Assembly: GCF_000972495.1 (NCBI RefSeq)
Contig: NZ_LATM01000003.1
Span: forward strand, 62,001-126,000
Source: Hymenobacter terrenus
GTDB taxonomy: Bacteria; Bacteroidota; Bacteroidia; Cytophagales; Hymenobacteraceae
Length of the DNA stretch: 64,000 nucleotides
Reading direction: 5' to 3'
Both the position numbers and the translations under genes were made by a program. Shown here one piece after another: positions 17,302 to 27,470 of the stretch. Each line of letters begins with the position of its first letter. Position 1 is the stretch's first letter. The notes beneath the pieces were generated by a model. That model did no database searches. It was not told the DNA's origin and was given only the letters and a program-made list of their open reading frames with translations.

Positions 17302-17448
17302 CAGCTACTGCGTCCGTACTGACCGCGACAGCAACCGTAGCCCTGGCTTCAGCTGCCGTACGCCCAGAAACAGTGTCCGTAGCCTCAGAAAGTATTCCCG
17401 TACACTCAGAAATAGAACCCGTAGCCTCAGAAACAGCATTATTCCTTG
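17302..17448. repeat. Degenerate 21-bp tandem repeat
   Basis: Units of exactly 21 bp start at 17302, 17323, 17344, 17365, 17386, 17407 and 17428. The last four begin CAGAAA and carry CCGTA near the end. Together with the terminator this fills the gap between catalase and the DPP-IV gene. A similar 21-bp array lies on the other strand at 60941-61107. Confidence 0.8.
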
Positions 17449-17498
17449 CTTTGGCTGCCCTTGCCCGGCAAACGGGCGCAAGAGCCCGGCTATCGGGC

Positions 17499-19730
17499 CT
17501 ATAGGTTTTGCAGCACGAAGTTGGTCATTTGGCGGTAGAGGTGCAGGCGCGTGTTGCCGCCCCCAATGCCGTGGTTGCGGTTGGGGTAATACAGCGTCTG
17601 GTAGTCCTTATTGGCTTTGATGAGGGCGTCGACGAAGGCGATGGAGTTCTGGAAGTGCACATTGTCGTCGCCGGTGCCGTGCACGAGCAGGAACTTGCCT
17701 TTCAGGTTCTGGGCGAACTGCACGGGCGAGTTGTCGTCGTAGCCGCTGGGGTTTTCCTGGGGCGTTTTGAGGTAACGCTCCGTATACACGGTGTCGTAGT
17801 AGCGCCAGTTCGTGACCGGGGCCACGGCGATGCCCATTTTGAAGAGGTCGGCGTTTTTGGTCATGGCCAGCGAGGTCATGTAGCCGCCGTAGCTCCAGCC
17901 CCAGATACCGATGCGCGCCTTATCCACATAAGGCAGGGTGCCGAGGTACTTGGCGCCTTCGCCCTGGTCGATGGTTTCGAGCTTGCCCAGGTTGGCATAC
18001 GTGGCCTTGCGGAAGGCCGAGCCCCGGCCCGAAGTGCCCCGGTTTTCAACCGAAACCACGATGTAGCCCTTCTCGGCCAGCATCTGGTGCCAGAGGTAGT
18101 TGGTGAGGGCGGTACCTCCCCCCACGTTGTCGAGCACGGTTTGGGTGCTGCTGGTACCGAAGCTGGGGCCGCCGTACACATGCATCAGCACGGGGTATTT
18201 TTTGGCCGGGTCAAAGTTGCTGGGCTTAATCATCCAGGCATTCAGCTCCACGCCTTCCGAAGTTTTGAAGGTGAAGAACTCAAACTTGCCCAAGTCGTAC
18301 TGCGCCAGTGTTTGCTTGAGCTTAGCATTGTCTTCCAGCGTTTTCACCAGCTTACCGGTGCCGCCTTCGCGCAAGCTCACCACCGGGGGCACGCCCGCCG
18401 AAGAGCGGATATTGAGGAAATACTTGGTGTCGGGGCTCATATTCACCACATCGGTGCCGCTGCCGGCCTCGCTGATGCGCGTCTTGCCCGTGCCCTTCAG
18501 GTTGATGCGGTAGAGGTGGCGTTGCAGCGGCGAGCCTTCGGTGCTGGTGTAGTACACGTAACCGGTTTTGGGGTCGAAGCCGTTGATGGCGCTGATTTCC
18601 CAGCTGCCTTTTGTGACCTGCCGTACCTGTTTGCCGCTCATGTCGTGTAGGTAGAGGTGCTGGTAGCCGTCCTTCTCGCTCGTGAAAACGAACTGCTTAC
18701 CCCCGGGCAGGTAGTTCAGGTCATCATTAATCTCGACGTAAGCCGGGTTCGTGTCGGTTAGGGCCACCTGGGTTTTGCCGGTGGTGGCGTCGGCGTGCAG
18801 AATTTCGAGCTTGTTCTGCAAGCGGTTCAGGCGTTGGATGCTGAGCGTATTGGGCACCTGCGTCCACTGCACGCGGGGAATGTACTGGTCGGGCTCGGGG
18901 CCTACGTCCATTTTCGTGGTGCGGCCGCTGGCTACATCGTAGGTCGACACACTCACGACGGAGTTCTTTTCGCCGGCTTTGGGGTACTTGAAGCGGTATT
19001 CCTTGGGGTAGAGACTGCCCCAGAGCTGCATGTCGTATTCCGTTACCTGGCTTTCATCGAAGGTGTAAAAAGCCAGCTGCTTGCTGTTTGGCGACCAGAA
19101 AAAGCCCTGGGCAAAGCCAAACTCTTCCTCGTACACCCAGTCGGCCGACCCGTTGATGAGCTGGTTTTTCACGCCGTTGGTGGTCACAGCCGTTTCCTTC
19201 ATCGTGGCCAGGTCCGTCACAAACACGTTGTTATCGCGGGTGAAAGCCACCCGCTGGCCATCCGGCGAGAACGTCGCGTAGCCCTGCTTGCCCGTGCTCA
19301 GCGGCGCCAGCTTCTTGGTGCCACGGTCGAATACGTAGTAGCTGGCCTGGGCGCTGCGCCGGTAAATAGGCTCCGTACCGGCCGTGAACAGCACTTTCTG
19401 CTCGTTGGCATTGAACGAATAGCCATCCACGTTGAGCGGCGCTCCGGCCGTCTGCAAATCGGCCGCCGCCACCAGCGTTTGTACGGCCTTGCCGGTCGTC
19501 ACCTCATACTGGACCAGGCTGCCGCCCTCCAGTGCCGAGTAGTAGCGCCCGTCGTTCATCCAGTTGAAGCCCGGCACGCTGGCTGCGCGGAAAGTGGGTT
19601 TGGCCCAGATGTCTTCCAGCGTCAGCGGCAGCTTTTGCTGGGCCTGAATGGGAGTGGTGGTGAAGCCCGGCACTAGGGCTGGGCCGTTTGTGGCCAGTAG
19701 CGCGGCCAGCGCAAAAAAGCGAAAACGCAT
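17499..19730 (-). CDS. Dipeptidyl-peptidase IV-type S9 serine peptidase
   Basis: 743-residue secreted peptidase that removes N-terminal X-Pro dipeptides. A signal peptide ends near residue 30. The DPP-IV N-terminal beta-propeller (about residues 60-480) contains the double-Glu substrate motif DWVYEEEFGFAQG, which selects dipeptidyl-peptidase activity. The C-terminal alpha/beta hydrolase carries GWSYGGY (Ser near 613), GDDNVHF (Asp near 687) and NRNHGIGG (His near 718). All catalytic residues are present. It is probably periplasmic or surface-located, for peptide scavenging. It is divergent from the lipoprotein gene at 19828. Confidence 0.94.
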   Translation of the reverse strand: MRFRFFALAALLATNGPALVPGFTTTPIQAQQKLPLTLEDIWAKPTFRAASVPGFNWMNDGRYYSALEGGSLVQYEVTTGKAVQTLVAAADLQTAGAPLNVDGYSFNANEQKVLFTAGTEPIYRRSAQASYYVFDRGTKKLAPLSTGKQGYATFSPDGQRVAFTRDNNVFVTDLATMKETAVTTNGVKNQLINGSADWVYEEEFGFAQGFFWSPNSKQLAFYTFDESQVTEYDMQLWGSLYPKEYRFKYPKAGEKNSVVSVSTYDVASGRTTKMDVGPEPDQYIPRVQWTQVPNTLSIQRLNRLQNKLEILHADATTGKTQVALTDTNPAYVEINDDLNYLPGGKQFVFTSEKDGYQHLYLHDMSGKQVRQVTKGSWEISAINGFDPKTGYVYYTSTEGSPLQRHLYRINLKGTGKTRISEAGSGTDVVNMSPDTKYFLNIRSSAGVPPVVSLREGGTGKLVKTLEDNAKLKQTLAQYDLGKFEFFTFKTSEGVELNAWMIKPSNFDPAKKYPVLMHVYGGPSFGTSSTQTVLDNVGGGTALTNYLWHQMLAEKGYIVVSVENRGTSGRGSAFRKATYANLGKLETIDQGEGAKYLGTLPYVDKARIGIWGWSYGGYMTSLAMTKNADLFKMGIAVAPVTNWRYYDTVYTERYLKTPQENPSGYDDNSPVQFAQNLKGKFLLVHGTGDDNVHFQNSIAFVDALIKANKDYQTLYYPNRNHGIGGGNTRLHLYRQMTNFVLQNL

Positions 19731-19815
19731 AGAATGTAAAACCGTCAGCGAAATAAGGGAGAAAACGTAACGTTAAAGGTAATAGTCCCTGGCTTTCGTC
19801 CGCCGGGGCGCCCCC

Positions 19816-19823
19816 TACCTTTG
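19816..19823 (+). promoter_or_regulatory. TACCTTTG -7 box upstream of the 19828 lipoprotein
   Basis: Matches TAnnTTTG and lies 4 bp before the ATG, again implying a near-leaderless transcript. Confidence 0.5.
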
Positions 19824-19827
19824 CATC

Positions 19828-20832
19828 ATGCGCTTCCGCTTCCTCTTATTATTTCCGGGCCTGCTCTTGGCCGCCTGCGCCAAAACCGATGCACCAGTGC
19901 GGCTCGACTTCATTGGCACCACTACCTTGACTTCGGGTAACCGCACGGTTGGCGTCAACGATACGCTCATAACCCGGGCCTACGCCGTGGGCAACGACAA
20001 CCTGCTCAAGCGTCTGCGCATCACCGTCACCTACGAGCCCGGCCCCCAGCCCATTATCTACCCTGTGCCGCTCTCGTCCTACGAACCCGAAAATAATGAC
20101 CCGCCCTCTCAGACCATCACGTACCTGGACTCGCTGGTAACCCCCATCACCTCCACCTCCGCTTACCGGGGGGGCGAGCTTTTATTTGAAAATCGATTCT
20201 CGGCGCGTTCTACTTCTGGCACCGAGGTCTGGCGCTACACCGTGACCGATGAAACCGGCGAGAGTGCCTCACGGGCCTACCGCCTCACGGCCCGCAAAAC
20301 CGATTCGGCCGCCGTATTTCACAGCTACACGGCCCGGCTGCGGCCAGTGCCCAGCAACCAGCCCAGTGTTGCCCAGGTTCGGGACCGCGCCCGCGTGTTT
20401 CTGAATCTGCGCTTGGGCCTGTTGCTACCCAAGTATGCCGTCATCAATAACGAGAACAGCCTGTCCGAAAATCAAGGGCTGATTGACTTGATAGGCGTGG
20501 CCGGTAACAACACCGTCAGCCTAAACGCCCCCGTCGGCGCTACTCTCAATGCTAATTGGCTCCCAGCAAACCGGCGGGCTACCCAGCTACGCCGAACCAC
20601 CCTCACCCTAGAAAATTTCAATAGTGCTGCCACCACGGCCGCCTTCAATGAGGCTTTCAATAATGGAACTCGTTTTACTAACGAATTCAGTACCGGTAGC
20701 TTGGCTAAGAATCAAGTCATAGCATTCAAGGCCGTGGGAGAAGGTGCGGAATATACTGGCCTGCTACTGGTATCCGATTTAGTGCTTGGTACGTCCCCCG
20801 TTCTCACTTGCTCGGTTAAGGTCCAGAAGTAA
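19828..20832 (+). CDS. Hypothetical lipoprotein
   Basis: 334 residues with a clear lipoprotein signal (LLLAACAK, Cys17). The mature part looks beta-rich with a possible immunoglobulin-like N-terminal half (RLDFIGTTTLTSGNRTVGVNDTL...) and no motif that I recognise. An Asn-rich C-terminal half (NNENSLSENQG, EAFNNGTRF) suggests a soluble surface or periplasmic domain. It is a single-gene unit with its own -7 box and a terminator at 20850-20882. Function unknown. Confidence 0.8.
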   Translation: MRFRFLLLFPGLLLAACAKTDAPVRLDFIGTTTLTSGNRTVGVNDTLITRAYAVGNDNLLKRLRITVTYEPGPQPIIYPVPLSSYEPENNDPPSQTITYLDSLVTPITSTSAYRGGELLFENRFSARSTSGTEVWRYTVTDETGESASRAYRLTARKTDSAAVFHSYTARLRPVPSNQPSVAQVRDRARVFLNLRLGLLLPKYAVINNENSLSENQGLIDLIGVAGNNTVSLNAPVGATLNANWLPANRRATQLRRTTLTLENFNSAATTAAFNEAFNNGTRFTNEFSTGSLAKNQVIAFKAVGEGAEYTGLLLVSDLVLGTSPVLTCSVKVQK

Positions 20833-20849
20833 GTCGCAACCACCCAAAC

Positions 20850-20882
20850 AAAAAGGCTGCCCCATCACGGAGCAGCCTTTTT
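20850..20882 (+). terminator. Terminator, AAAAAGGCTGC / GCAGCCTTTTT
   Basis: 11-bp perfect stem, 11-nt loop and a T run. It sits between convergent genes and can serve both. Confidence 0.85.
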
Positions 20883-20908
20883 TGTAAATGATTATTTAAT
20901 TAGCTGTG

Positions 20909-22465
20909 CTAAAAGGTGATGCCCGCCGTTATACTGGTGGTATAGCGGTTGTTATTCACTTTAACCAATGGCTCCAGCCCGTTTGAGTCATAGGGAGTGT
21001 AGAGCTGGTTAACGGTGGTATACACAGCAGCGGCATCAATGAAGAAGTTGCCTTGCCGCAGCCCTGCACCAGCCGTGTAGAAGTTTTGCACCCGGTCAAT
21101 GTTGGTGTTAGCCTTATACGGGTCGCCGTAGCGGGCATACCCCAGACGCACCCGGAACACGTCGAAGCGGCCCTCAGCCCCAAAGCGCAGGTTGATGGTG
21201 CTTTTATATCGGGCCTGGATGTCGTTATTCTCAGCGCTGAAAGAGTAGTCATCGCCATTGGCATTGTCCGAATCGTTACGCAACCGCGCCTGACCGTAGC
21301 CTACATACTCAACATCACCAGTCACGAAGCCATACTTGCCTATCGTATACGCCACCCCACCATTGGCTCGGAAAGGTGTGGTGAGGGTGTATGCATAATC
21401 GTTGGCAGGCCTCGACACCGTAGTCTGCCCTATCGGCAAGTCATCAGGTATCGGGTCAGTGCCTTGAACGCTAAAATCGGACGTCAGTCGTTCACTGAAC
21501 GTATCAGTGAGGCGTATGAAAGTAGGCGTTTGCACCGACGCTCCCAACCGCAGATTGTCAACCACGCGGTAAATAACCCCCAGTCGGGCATTAAATCCCG
21601 TCCCCTTAGTCTCCAGCTCGGTCCGGCTAACCAAGCTGTTGAAGTAGGTGTTGGGGTCATTATCAGCCTCCGTCAAGGTTCTAATCTGCTTGTAGTTGGA
21701 ACTGACAATCCCAATGCCACCCCCGATGTATAGCCGGTCGCGGTAGCTGGCCCCGTAGCCTAGATCAAACTGCGACACCGACCCCGAGTTGGTAATCACC
21801 TCACCCTGATTGATGGTGCTACCTTGGCGCCGCAACACTACCGCTGAGTCGACATTACTGCGGTTAACCACTATGTTAGCTAAGTAAGCGCCGTAGGCCA
21901 ATCCCAGGCCTGATGTATAGTCGTTCTCATCTACTTGCCTGTCCAAGTCGGTAAAGTCCGTCACACTCCGGGCCGCTGGTTGGAAGCTTGATAGATACGA
22001 CTGGTTATTATTCAGGGTGCCTTGGTAGCGCGAAGCCGAGTTAAAATCAGCCAAACGGGTAAAGCCTAGTGCGAATGCTCCACCGCGCCAGTTAGTGCTT
22101 TGGTCGCTATCAGGCCGTCTGGTAGTCAGCACCAAGCCTCCACTAGCAATATGGAAGCTGTTTTTGGCCTCATTCTGCGAGGCCGCAGTGTTATCCTCAA
22201 GGCGAGCATCCCCCTGCCCTAAACCAATACCTGGCGTGAGGTGTATCTCCGACTTCTGGAATAAGCCCAAACCGGCAGGGTTGCTACTGAGGTTGCCGAA
22301 ATCAGCGCCGAGGGCTACATTGGCTCCCCCGATGCCCAATGTCCGGGCGGGGCCGCCAAATTGTAGGCGCGAATACTGCAAAGCATCGCTGGCACCTTGG
22401 GCAAAGGCGTGGCTGGCCTGCCCCATTGCGAGGGCCAGGCTAAGCCAGATTATCCGTTTTTTCAT
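20909..22465 (-). CDS. FadL/OmpP1-type outer-membrane transport protein
   Basis: 518 residues with a signal peptide ending at AFAQG. The N-terminal plug-like region carries the family pattern SRLQFGGPARTLGIGGANVALGADFGNLSSNPAGLG, specifically the G-x-A-G-A-x-V-A and NPAGL elements. The remaining sequence alternates polar and hydrophobic residues as in a 14-strand barrel and ends ITAGITF with the terminal Phe typical of outer-membrane proteins. FadL relatives import hydrophobic compounds; the substrate is unknown here. The upstream G/Y-rich lipoprotein gene is on the same strand but separated by a terminator-like hairpin. Confidence 0.82.
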   Translation of the reverse strand: MKKRIIWLSLALAMGQASHAFAQGASDALQYSRLQFGGPARTLGIGGANVALGADFGNLSSNPAGLGLFQKSEIHLTPGIGLGQGDARLEDNTAASQNEAKNSFHIASGGLVLTTRRPDSDQSTNWRGGAFALGFTRLADFNSASRYQGTLNNNQSYLSSFQPAARSVTDFTDLDRQVDENDYTSGLGLAYGAYLANIVVNRSNVDSAVVLRRQGSTINQGEVITNSGSVSQFDLGYGASYRDRLYIGGGIGIVSSNYKQIRTLTEADNDPNTYFNSLVSRTELETKGTGFNARLGVIYRVVDNLRLGASVQTPTFIRLTDTFSERLTSDFSVQGTDPIPDDLPIGQTTVSRPANDYAYTLTTPFRANGGVAYTIGKYGFVTGDVEYVGYGQARLRNDSDNANGDDYSFSAENNDIQARYKSTINLRFGAEGRFDVFRVRLGYARYGDPYKANTNIDRVQNFYTAGAGLRQGNFFIDAAAVYTTVNQLYTPYDSNGLEPLVKVNNNRYTTSITAGITF

Positions 22466-22482
22466 AGGGTTGGAAGAAAAAG

Positions 22483-22504
22483 GAGCCGGCCGTTGGGCCG
22501 GCTC
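22483..22504 (-). terminator. Hairpin GAGCCGGC / GCCGGCTC followed by a T run on the minus strand
   Basis: 8-bp GC-rich stem with a 6-nt loop; on the minus strand CTTTTTCTTCC follows. It lies between the G/Y-rich lipoprotein gene and the porin gene and would limit read-through. Confidence 0.7.
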
Positions 22505-22542
22505 GCTAGGGAATTATATTAGCAGAAACCTTGGCAGGTGGC

Positions 22543-23925
22543 TTAATTACCACGGCTACGGCTGCGGCCACCACCGCCACCACTATTTCCTCCGCCATAA
22601 GACGGTGCCGAATAAGAAGGCTGGCTGTACGACTGCCGCTGGGGCTGTTCGTAGCTGCGTTGCTGCGGTTGCTCATAGCTGCGCTGCTGGGGTTGCTCAG
22701 CAGTGCGTTGCCGGGGCTGGTCATACGACCGCTGGCGAGTGGGCTGTTCAGTTGCCTGGCTGCCCACATTGCTGGGTTCCGAAAACACGTTCTGGAAGAA
22801 GCCTCCGCGACGGCGTCCTTCCTGGGGCTGCGGGGTAGCGGCTGGCTGCATCTGGCCGCTTTGTGGAGCGGCATCAATACTGCGCCAGCGGCCCCGGCGC
22901 TCATCACGCGCTATCTGGTCGCGGTTGGGTTGCGCATCCAAAGGCTGTGCGGTGTTGGCAGCAGGATCCAGGTTCTGGTAACGAGGCTGGTCGGCCCGCT
23001 CCATGCGCCGGGGGCGATTAAACGATTCATTGGTCCGTTCTGACTGCACACCGGGGGCAGCCGTCAGCACTTCACCACGCGTCCGGCCGCCATTGGTAGC
23101 GTCCGGCATTGGCTGAACCGTGCCAGGAGATGCCATCCGCTCGCTCGTCCGCATGCGGCCATTGCCCGTGGGATTGCTGGTGACCGTGCCATTCGGGTTG
23201 CTCACTCTTCCCGACGAATACCGCCCATCGGAAGCGCGGTCGGTCCGGTGGCCCGAAGTGCGATAGCGGGTATTGTCGTTGACACCACCGTAGTTCCCGC
23301 TGTAGCCGTAGTTTCCGCCACGGTAGCTGTTGCCATAGTAGCCGCCCCGGCCATAGTAGCCACCATAGAAGGGGCTGCTGTAGTAGTAAGGGTCGTAAAA
23401 GCTACCATAACCATACCCGTAGGGCCGGCCGAATCCGCCATACCCCCAGGAGCGTCCGAAGCTGATGCTAATGCCGGAACCATAGCCGTAGCCAAATGGG
23501 CTGTAGAATGGGCTATAAAAAGGGTCATAAAAGCCACCGTAAGCATAGGGCGAGACACCCCAGGCTGGGCCACCCCACCCGTAAACGCCACCGTAGCTCA
23601 GGCTGGTATAGGGGGTGTAGGGCGTGTAATAGCTCAGGCCGGGGCCCTGTGCCCCGCGCATGTAGGTGTAGGAGTCGTCGTAATACTGATCGGAACCACT
23701 GCTCTGGCGGGGCGACGATTTGGCAGTGCTACCATTGTAGTCGGGATTAGCCGCTTCGTCGGTGGTAGCCGGCGCGGGGGCGGTGCTCACAATGGCCGTG
23801 GTGTGGTCTTTGGAGGAATAGTATACTCCATCGTCTTCCGAGGAGGTAAGGGCCGTAGTGCCCGCACAGCCACCCAGCGCAAACAGGGCCAAAGCGGGCA
23901 AACAGGCAGTGAGCAGGTTTTTCAT
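22543..23925 (-). CDS. Gly/Tyr-rich lipoprotein of low complexity
   Basis: 460-residue predicted lipoprotein (ALGGCAG, Cys20). After a Ser/Ala/Thr-rich linker comes a long Gly-Tyr-Phe-Pro-rich segment (about residues 95-215; repeats of YGYG, FYDPFYSPFYSP, GGYYGRGGYYG). An Arg/Asn/Pro-rich part follows, then a C-terminal stretch of tandem EQPQQRSY units ending in a G/S-rich RSRSRGN tail. There is no catalytic motif. Such composition suggests a disordered, sticky envelope protein, perhaps in surface assembly or gliding. Long shadow frames opposite it are caused by codon bias. Function unknown. Confidence 0.8.
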   Translation of the reverse strand: MKNLLTACLPALALFALGGCAGTTALTSSEDDGVYYSSKDHTTAIVSTAPAPATTDEAANPDYNGSTAKSSPRQSSGSDQYYDDSYTYMRGAQGPGLSYYTPYTPYTSLSYGGVYGWGGPAWGVSPYAYGGFYDPFYSPFYSPFGYGYGSGISISFGRSWGYGGFGRPYGYGYGSFYDPYYYSSPFYGGYYGRGGYYGNSYRGGNYGYSGNYGGVNDNTRYRTSGHRTDRASDGRYSSGRVSNPNGTVTSNPTGNGRMRTSERMASPGTVQPMPDATNGGRTRGEVLTAAPGVQSERTNESFNRPRRMERADQPRYQNLDPAANTAQPLDAQPNRDQIARDERRGRWRSIDAAPQSGQMQPAATPQPQEGRRRGGFFQNVFSEPSNVGSQATEQPTRQRSYDQPRQRTAEQPQQRSYEQPQQRSYEQPQRQSYSQPSYSAPSYGGGNSGGGGGRSRSRGN

Positions 23926-24200
23926 GACTCAAAAGGTATAAGGGTGGGGAGACTTACCGTAAAGTAACAACGTAAACGGTGGAAGCTGGATTAAGAGGTG
24001 AAAAGACAGTAGTATTTTAGCAGACAACGCAAAAACGAGCAGCTGGTAACTACTTCTGAAACGTAACCACTAAACCAAATGGACGCAATACGAGGTCCAC
24101 AGTTTAATAACGTAATTTGACCCCGAAACGGTGCCCTTGGGCCAAGTCAAATCTTGTACCAGATTTGGGAACTTTTTCGATTACCTCTAAGATGCATCTC

Positions 24201-25676
24201 ATGAGCAAAAAGTTGCCCACCCGCCAAGAAGATTATTCTCTTTGGTACAATGAATTAGTAAAGCGTGCCGGTCTGGCCGAAAATTCGGCCGTGCGTGGCT
24301 GCATGGTTATCAAGCCCTACGGTTATGCCATTTGGGAAAAAATGCAGCGCCAGCTGGACGATATGTTCAAGCGAACGGGCCACGAAAATGCGTATTTCCC
24401 CATCTTTATTCCCAAAAGCTTATTTGAAGCCGAGGAAAAAAACGCCGAAGGATTTGCGAAGGAATGCGCCGTAGTAACCCACTACCGCTTGCAAACCGAC
24501 CCTGACAATCCTGGCAAGCTGCGCGTAGATCCGGCTGCCAAGCTGGAGGAAGAGCTGGTGGTGCGCCCCACTTCGGAAGCCATTATCTGGAGTACCTACA
24601 AAAACTGGGTGCAGAGCTACCGCGACCTGCCGCTGCTCATTAACCAATGGGCCAACGTGGTGCGCTGGGAAATGCGCACCCGCCTGTTTTTGCGCACGGC
24701 CGAGTTTCTGTGGCAGGAAGGCCACACGGCGCACGCCACCGCCGAAGAAGCCATTGCCGAAACCCGCCAGATGCTCGATGTGTACGCCGAGTTTGCCGAG
24801 GAGCACATGGCCCTGCCCGTGGTGAAGGGCGTGAAAACCCCCAACGAGCGATTTGCCGGTGCCGAGGATACTTATTGTATTGAGGCGCTGATGCAGGATG
24901 GTAAGGCGCTGCAGGCCGGCACCAGCCACTTCCTAGGTCAGAACTTCGCCAAGGCATTTGATGTGACCTTCGCCACCAAGGAAGGGGGGCTGGAGCATGT
25001 ATGGGGCACTAGCTGGGGTGTGAGTACCCGCATGATGGGTGCCCTCGTGATGGCCCATTCGGATGACGACGGCCTCGTGCTACCGCCCAAGCTGGCCCCG
25101 ATTCAGGTCGTCATCGTGCCTATTTACAAGACCGGGGAGCTCGATGCGCTGCTCGAGCGCATCCGGCCCATTCAGCAAGGGCTTATTGCCCGCGGCATTT
25201 CGGTGAAGCTGGACAGCCGCGACACCGAACGCCCCGGCTTCAAGTTTGCGGAGTGGGAATTGAAGGGGGTGCCCGTGCGCCTGGCCATCGGCGCGCGCGA
25301 CCTGGATGGCGGCACCGTGGAAGTGGTGCGCCGCGATACCAAGGAGAAAATGAGCCTGCCCCTGGCCGACATCGTAGCCAGCGTCGACCAGCTGCTGACC
25401 GACATTCAGGCCAACATCTACGCGAAGGCGAAGAAATTCCGGGAAACCCACACCACCCGCGTGGACAGCTACGACGAGTTCAAGCGCGTGCTTGATGACG
25501 AGGCCGGTTTTGTGCTCGCCCACTACGACGGTACTTCCGAAACCGAAGAGCGCATCAAGGACGAAACCAAAGCCACTGTGCGCTGCCTGGCCCTGAATGA
25601 GCCCGACGAAGAAGGCGTGTGCATGGTGACTGGCCGGCCGAGCACGCGCCGCGCCTATTTCGCGCGGGCTTATTGA
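24201..25676 (+). CDS. proS: Prolyl-tRNA synthetase, archaeal/eukaryotic-type
   Basis: Charges tRNA-Pro. At 491 residues without the bacterial editing insertion, this is the short (ProS type 3) form. Class II motifs are readable: PIFIPKSLF, then RPTSEAIIW and [31 protein letters not shown], followed by [19 protein letters not shown] and [20 protein letters not shown]. The protein ends in Tyr (FARAY), as expected for this type. The frame opens further upstream; the ATG at 24201 ([18 protein letters not shown]) matches family starts, with 24192 as an alternative. Confidence 0.95.
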   Translation: MSKKLPTRQEDYSLWYNELVKRAGLAENSAVRGCMVIKPYGYAIWEKMQRQLDDMFKRTGHENAYFPIFIPKSLFEAEEKNAEGFAKECAVVTHYRLQTDPDNPGKLRVDPAAKLEEELVVRPTSEAIIWSTYKNWVQSYRDLPLLINQWANVVRWEMRTRLFLRTAEFLWQEGHTAHATAEEAIAETRQMLDVYAEFAEEHMALPVVKGVKTPNERFAGAEDTYCIEALMQDGKALQAGTSHFLGQNFAKAFDVTFATKEGGLEHVWGTSWGVSTRMMGALVMAHSDDDGLVLPPKLAPIQVVIVPIYKTGELDALLERIRPIQQGLIARGISVKLDSRDTERPGFKFAEWELKGVPVRLAIGARDLDGGTVEVVRRDTKEKMSLPLADIVASVDQLLTDIQANIYAKAKKFRETHTTRVDSYDEFKRVLDDEAGFVLAHYDGTSETEERIKDETKATVRCLALNEPDEEGVCMVTGRPSTRRAYFARAY

Positions 25677-25787
25677 TTTTGGGTTGTCGTGACGTAAAAA
25701 GAACGAGGTAATAAACCCGTTGTGCAGGGCGCGGCATGACGGGCTTATCTTTCACTATTCATCACTCACCACTAATTCCTTTCGCCC

Positions 25788-26252
25788 ATGCCCTGGCTCA
25801 CTATTGCGATGTTACTATTGTTCGGCCTACTGTTCGTAGCGGCCGAGGTGATTTTTATTCCGGGTACGACAGTGGTGGGCGTTGTTGGCTTTGTGCTGCT
25901 GGTGATAGGTGTGTGGCTCGGCTATCGCGACTTGGGCACGCCGGTGGGCCACTACGCCCTGGTGGGGGTAGTGGTGCTGGCTGGGCTCATTGTATACGTC
26001 GGGTTGCGGCCCAAAAACCTGGCCCGGGTGGCTCTCACCAGCGTAAATGATGGTTCGGTGCAGGATGTGCGGCGGCCCGACGTAGCACCCGGCACAATTG
26101 GCCGTACGCTATCGGCGCTGCGGCCGGCGGGCACGGCGCTGTTTGGTACCGAGCGGCGGGAGGTGGTGACGCGGGGTGAATTCGTGGACACGGACAGTGA
26201 GGTGCGTGTGCTGGGGATTGAGCATAACCGTATTGTGGTGGCCGCCGCCTAG
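25788..26252 (+). CDS. NfeD-family membrane protein
   Basis: 154 residues: two or three N-terminal membrane helices (about residues 4-25, 28-44, 51-68) and a C-terminal OB-fold (GTIGRTLSALRPAGTALFGTERREVVTRGEFVD...), the NfeD signature. NfeD short forms partner flotillin-like proteins; floA follows 31 bp downstream on the same strand, so the two form a likely operon organising membrane microdomains. No protease domain is attached, so this is the truncated NfeD1b type. Confidence 0.88.
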   Translation: MPWLTIAMLLLFGLLFVAAEVIFIPGTTVVGVVGFVLLVIGVWLGYRDLGTPVGHYALVGVVVLAGLIVYVGLRPKNLARVALTSVNDGSVQDVRRPDVAPGTIGRTLSALRPAGTALFGTERREVVTRGEFVDTDSEVRVLGIEHNRIVVAAA

Positions 26253-26283
26253 CTTGGTTTGAAATTCGGCGTTACCTTACGCC

Positions 26284-27282
26284 ATGAATTTCCCCCTCTT
26301 CCCCCTACTAGTGGCGGCCATTGTGCTGCTGGTGTTCCTGTACTTCTTCCCCATTAGCCTCTGGGTAACGGCTATTTTTTCGGGGGTGCGGGTCAGTCTG
26401 TTTCAGCTGGCGTTCATGCGGGTGCGGAAGGTGCCGCCGTCGCTCATCGTCAATTCGATGATTACGTCTACCAAAGCGGGCTTGCAGCTCACGGCCAATG
26501 ATTTGGAGACGCACTTTCTGGCCGGGGGCAACGTGCCCAGCGTTATCAAAGCGCTGATTTCGGCCGATAAAGCCAATATTCCGCTCACTTTCAAGCAGGC
26601 CACGGCTATCGACCTGGCGGGCCGTAACGTGTTTGAGGCCGTGACCACCAGCGTGAATCCGAAGGTGATAAATACGCCCAACGTGGCGGCCGTGTCGCAG
26701 GATGGGATTCAACTCATTGTTATTGCCCGCGTTACGGTGCGGGCCAATATTGCGCAGCTGGTGGGCGGTGCCGGTGAGGAAACCATCCTGGCGCGGGTTG
26801 GGGAAGGTATTGTGACGAGCATCGGCTCATCGAAGTCGCACAAGGAAGTGTTGGAAAACCCGGATAAAATTTCCAAACTGGTACTATCCAAAGGCTTGGA
26901 TGCGGGTACAGCTTTCGAAATTCTGTCTATCGATATTGCCGACGTGGACATTGGAGAAAACATCGGGGCCAAGCTGCAAACTGACCAAGCCAGCGCCGAC
27001 CTGCGCGTGGCCGAGGCTCGTGCCGAAGAACGCCGTGCCATGGCCGTGGCCATGGAGCAGGAAAACCGCGCTAAAACCCAGGAGGCGAAGTCCCGCGTGG
27101 TAGAAGCCGAAGCGGAAATCCCCAAAGCCATTGCCGAAGCTTTCCGCAGCGGCAACCTGGGTGTGATGGATTACTACAAGATGCGCAACGTGCAGGCTGA
27201 TACCGAAATGCGAGATTCGATTGCCAATCCCGGCGGCAGCGGCAGTATCAGGCCGGGAAGGGAAGAGGGGCGGCAGTCGTAA
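26284..27282 (+). CDS. floA: Flotillin-like protein FloA
   Basis: 332 residues. An N-terminal hydrophobic hairpin (about residues 5-34) anchors it. A PHB/SPFH domain follows ([29 protein letters not shown]), then a helical EA-repeat region ([29 protein letters not shown], shown in part). It scaffolds membrane microdomains and oligomerises. Its operon partner is the NfeD gene. Two strong hairpins follow (27302-27336 and 27361-27408). Confidence 0.94.
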   Translation: MNFPLFPLLVAAIVLLVFLYFFPISLWVTAIFSGVRVSLFQLAFMRVRKVPPSLIVNSMITSTKAGLQLTANDLETHFLAGGNVPSVIKALISADKANIPLTFKQATAIDLAGRNVFEAVTTSVNPKVINTPNVAAVSQDGIQLIVIARVTVRANIAQLVGGAGEETILARVGEGIVTSIGSSKSHKEVLENPDKISKLVLSKGLDAGTAFEILSIDIADVDIGENIGAKLQTDQASADLRVAEARAEERRAMAVAMEQENRAKTQEAKSRVVEAEAEIPKAIAEAFRSGNLGVMDYYKMRNVQADTEMRDSIANPGGSGSIRPGREEGRQS

Positions 27283-27301
27283 CAGTAACGGCTCAACGGG
27301 G

Positions 27302-27336
27302 ACAGGTGCTCCTCTGCGATGGAAAGGAGCACCTGT
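27302..27336 (+). terminator. Hairpin ACAGGTGCTCCT / AGGAGCACCTGT
   Basis: 12-bp perfect stem with an 11-nt loop, no strong T run. It lies just after floA, possibly as the first of two tandem terminators. Confidence 0.6.
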
Positions 27337-27360
27337 TCATTCAAATCGCATCTGAATCAT

Positions 27361-27408
27361 ATGCTCAATGAAAAAGCCCGCGTTATAGCGGGCTTTTTCA
27401 TTGAGCAT
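27361..27408. terminator. 21-bp perfect stem terminator
   Basis: 27361-27381 pairs exactly with 27388-27408 around GTTATA. It contains AAAAAGCCCGC / GCGGGCTTTTT, so it can end both floA and the convergent OmpA-family gene. Confidence 0.85.
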
Positions 27409-27470
27409 AATTAGTATAAGACCGGTGCCCCCTCTTCAGCGGGGAGGGGAGCCGGTCCCCGTTGAACGTC

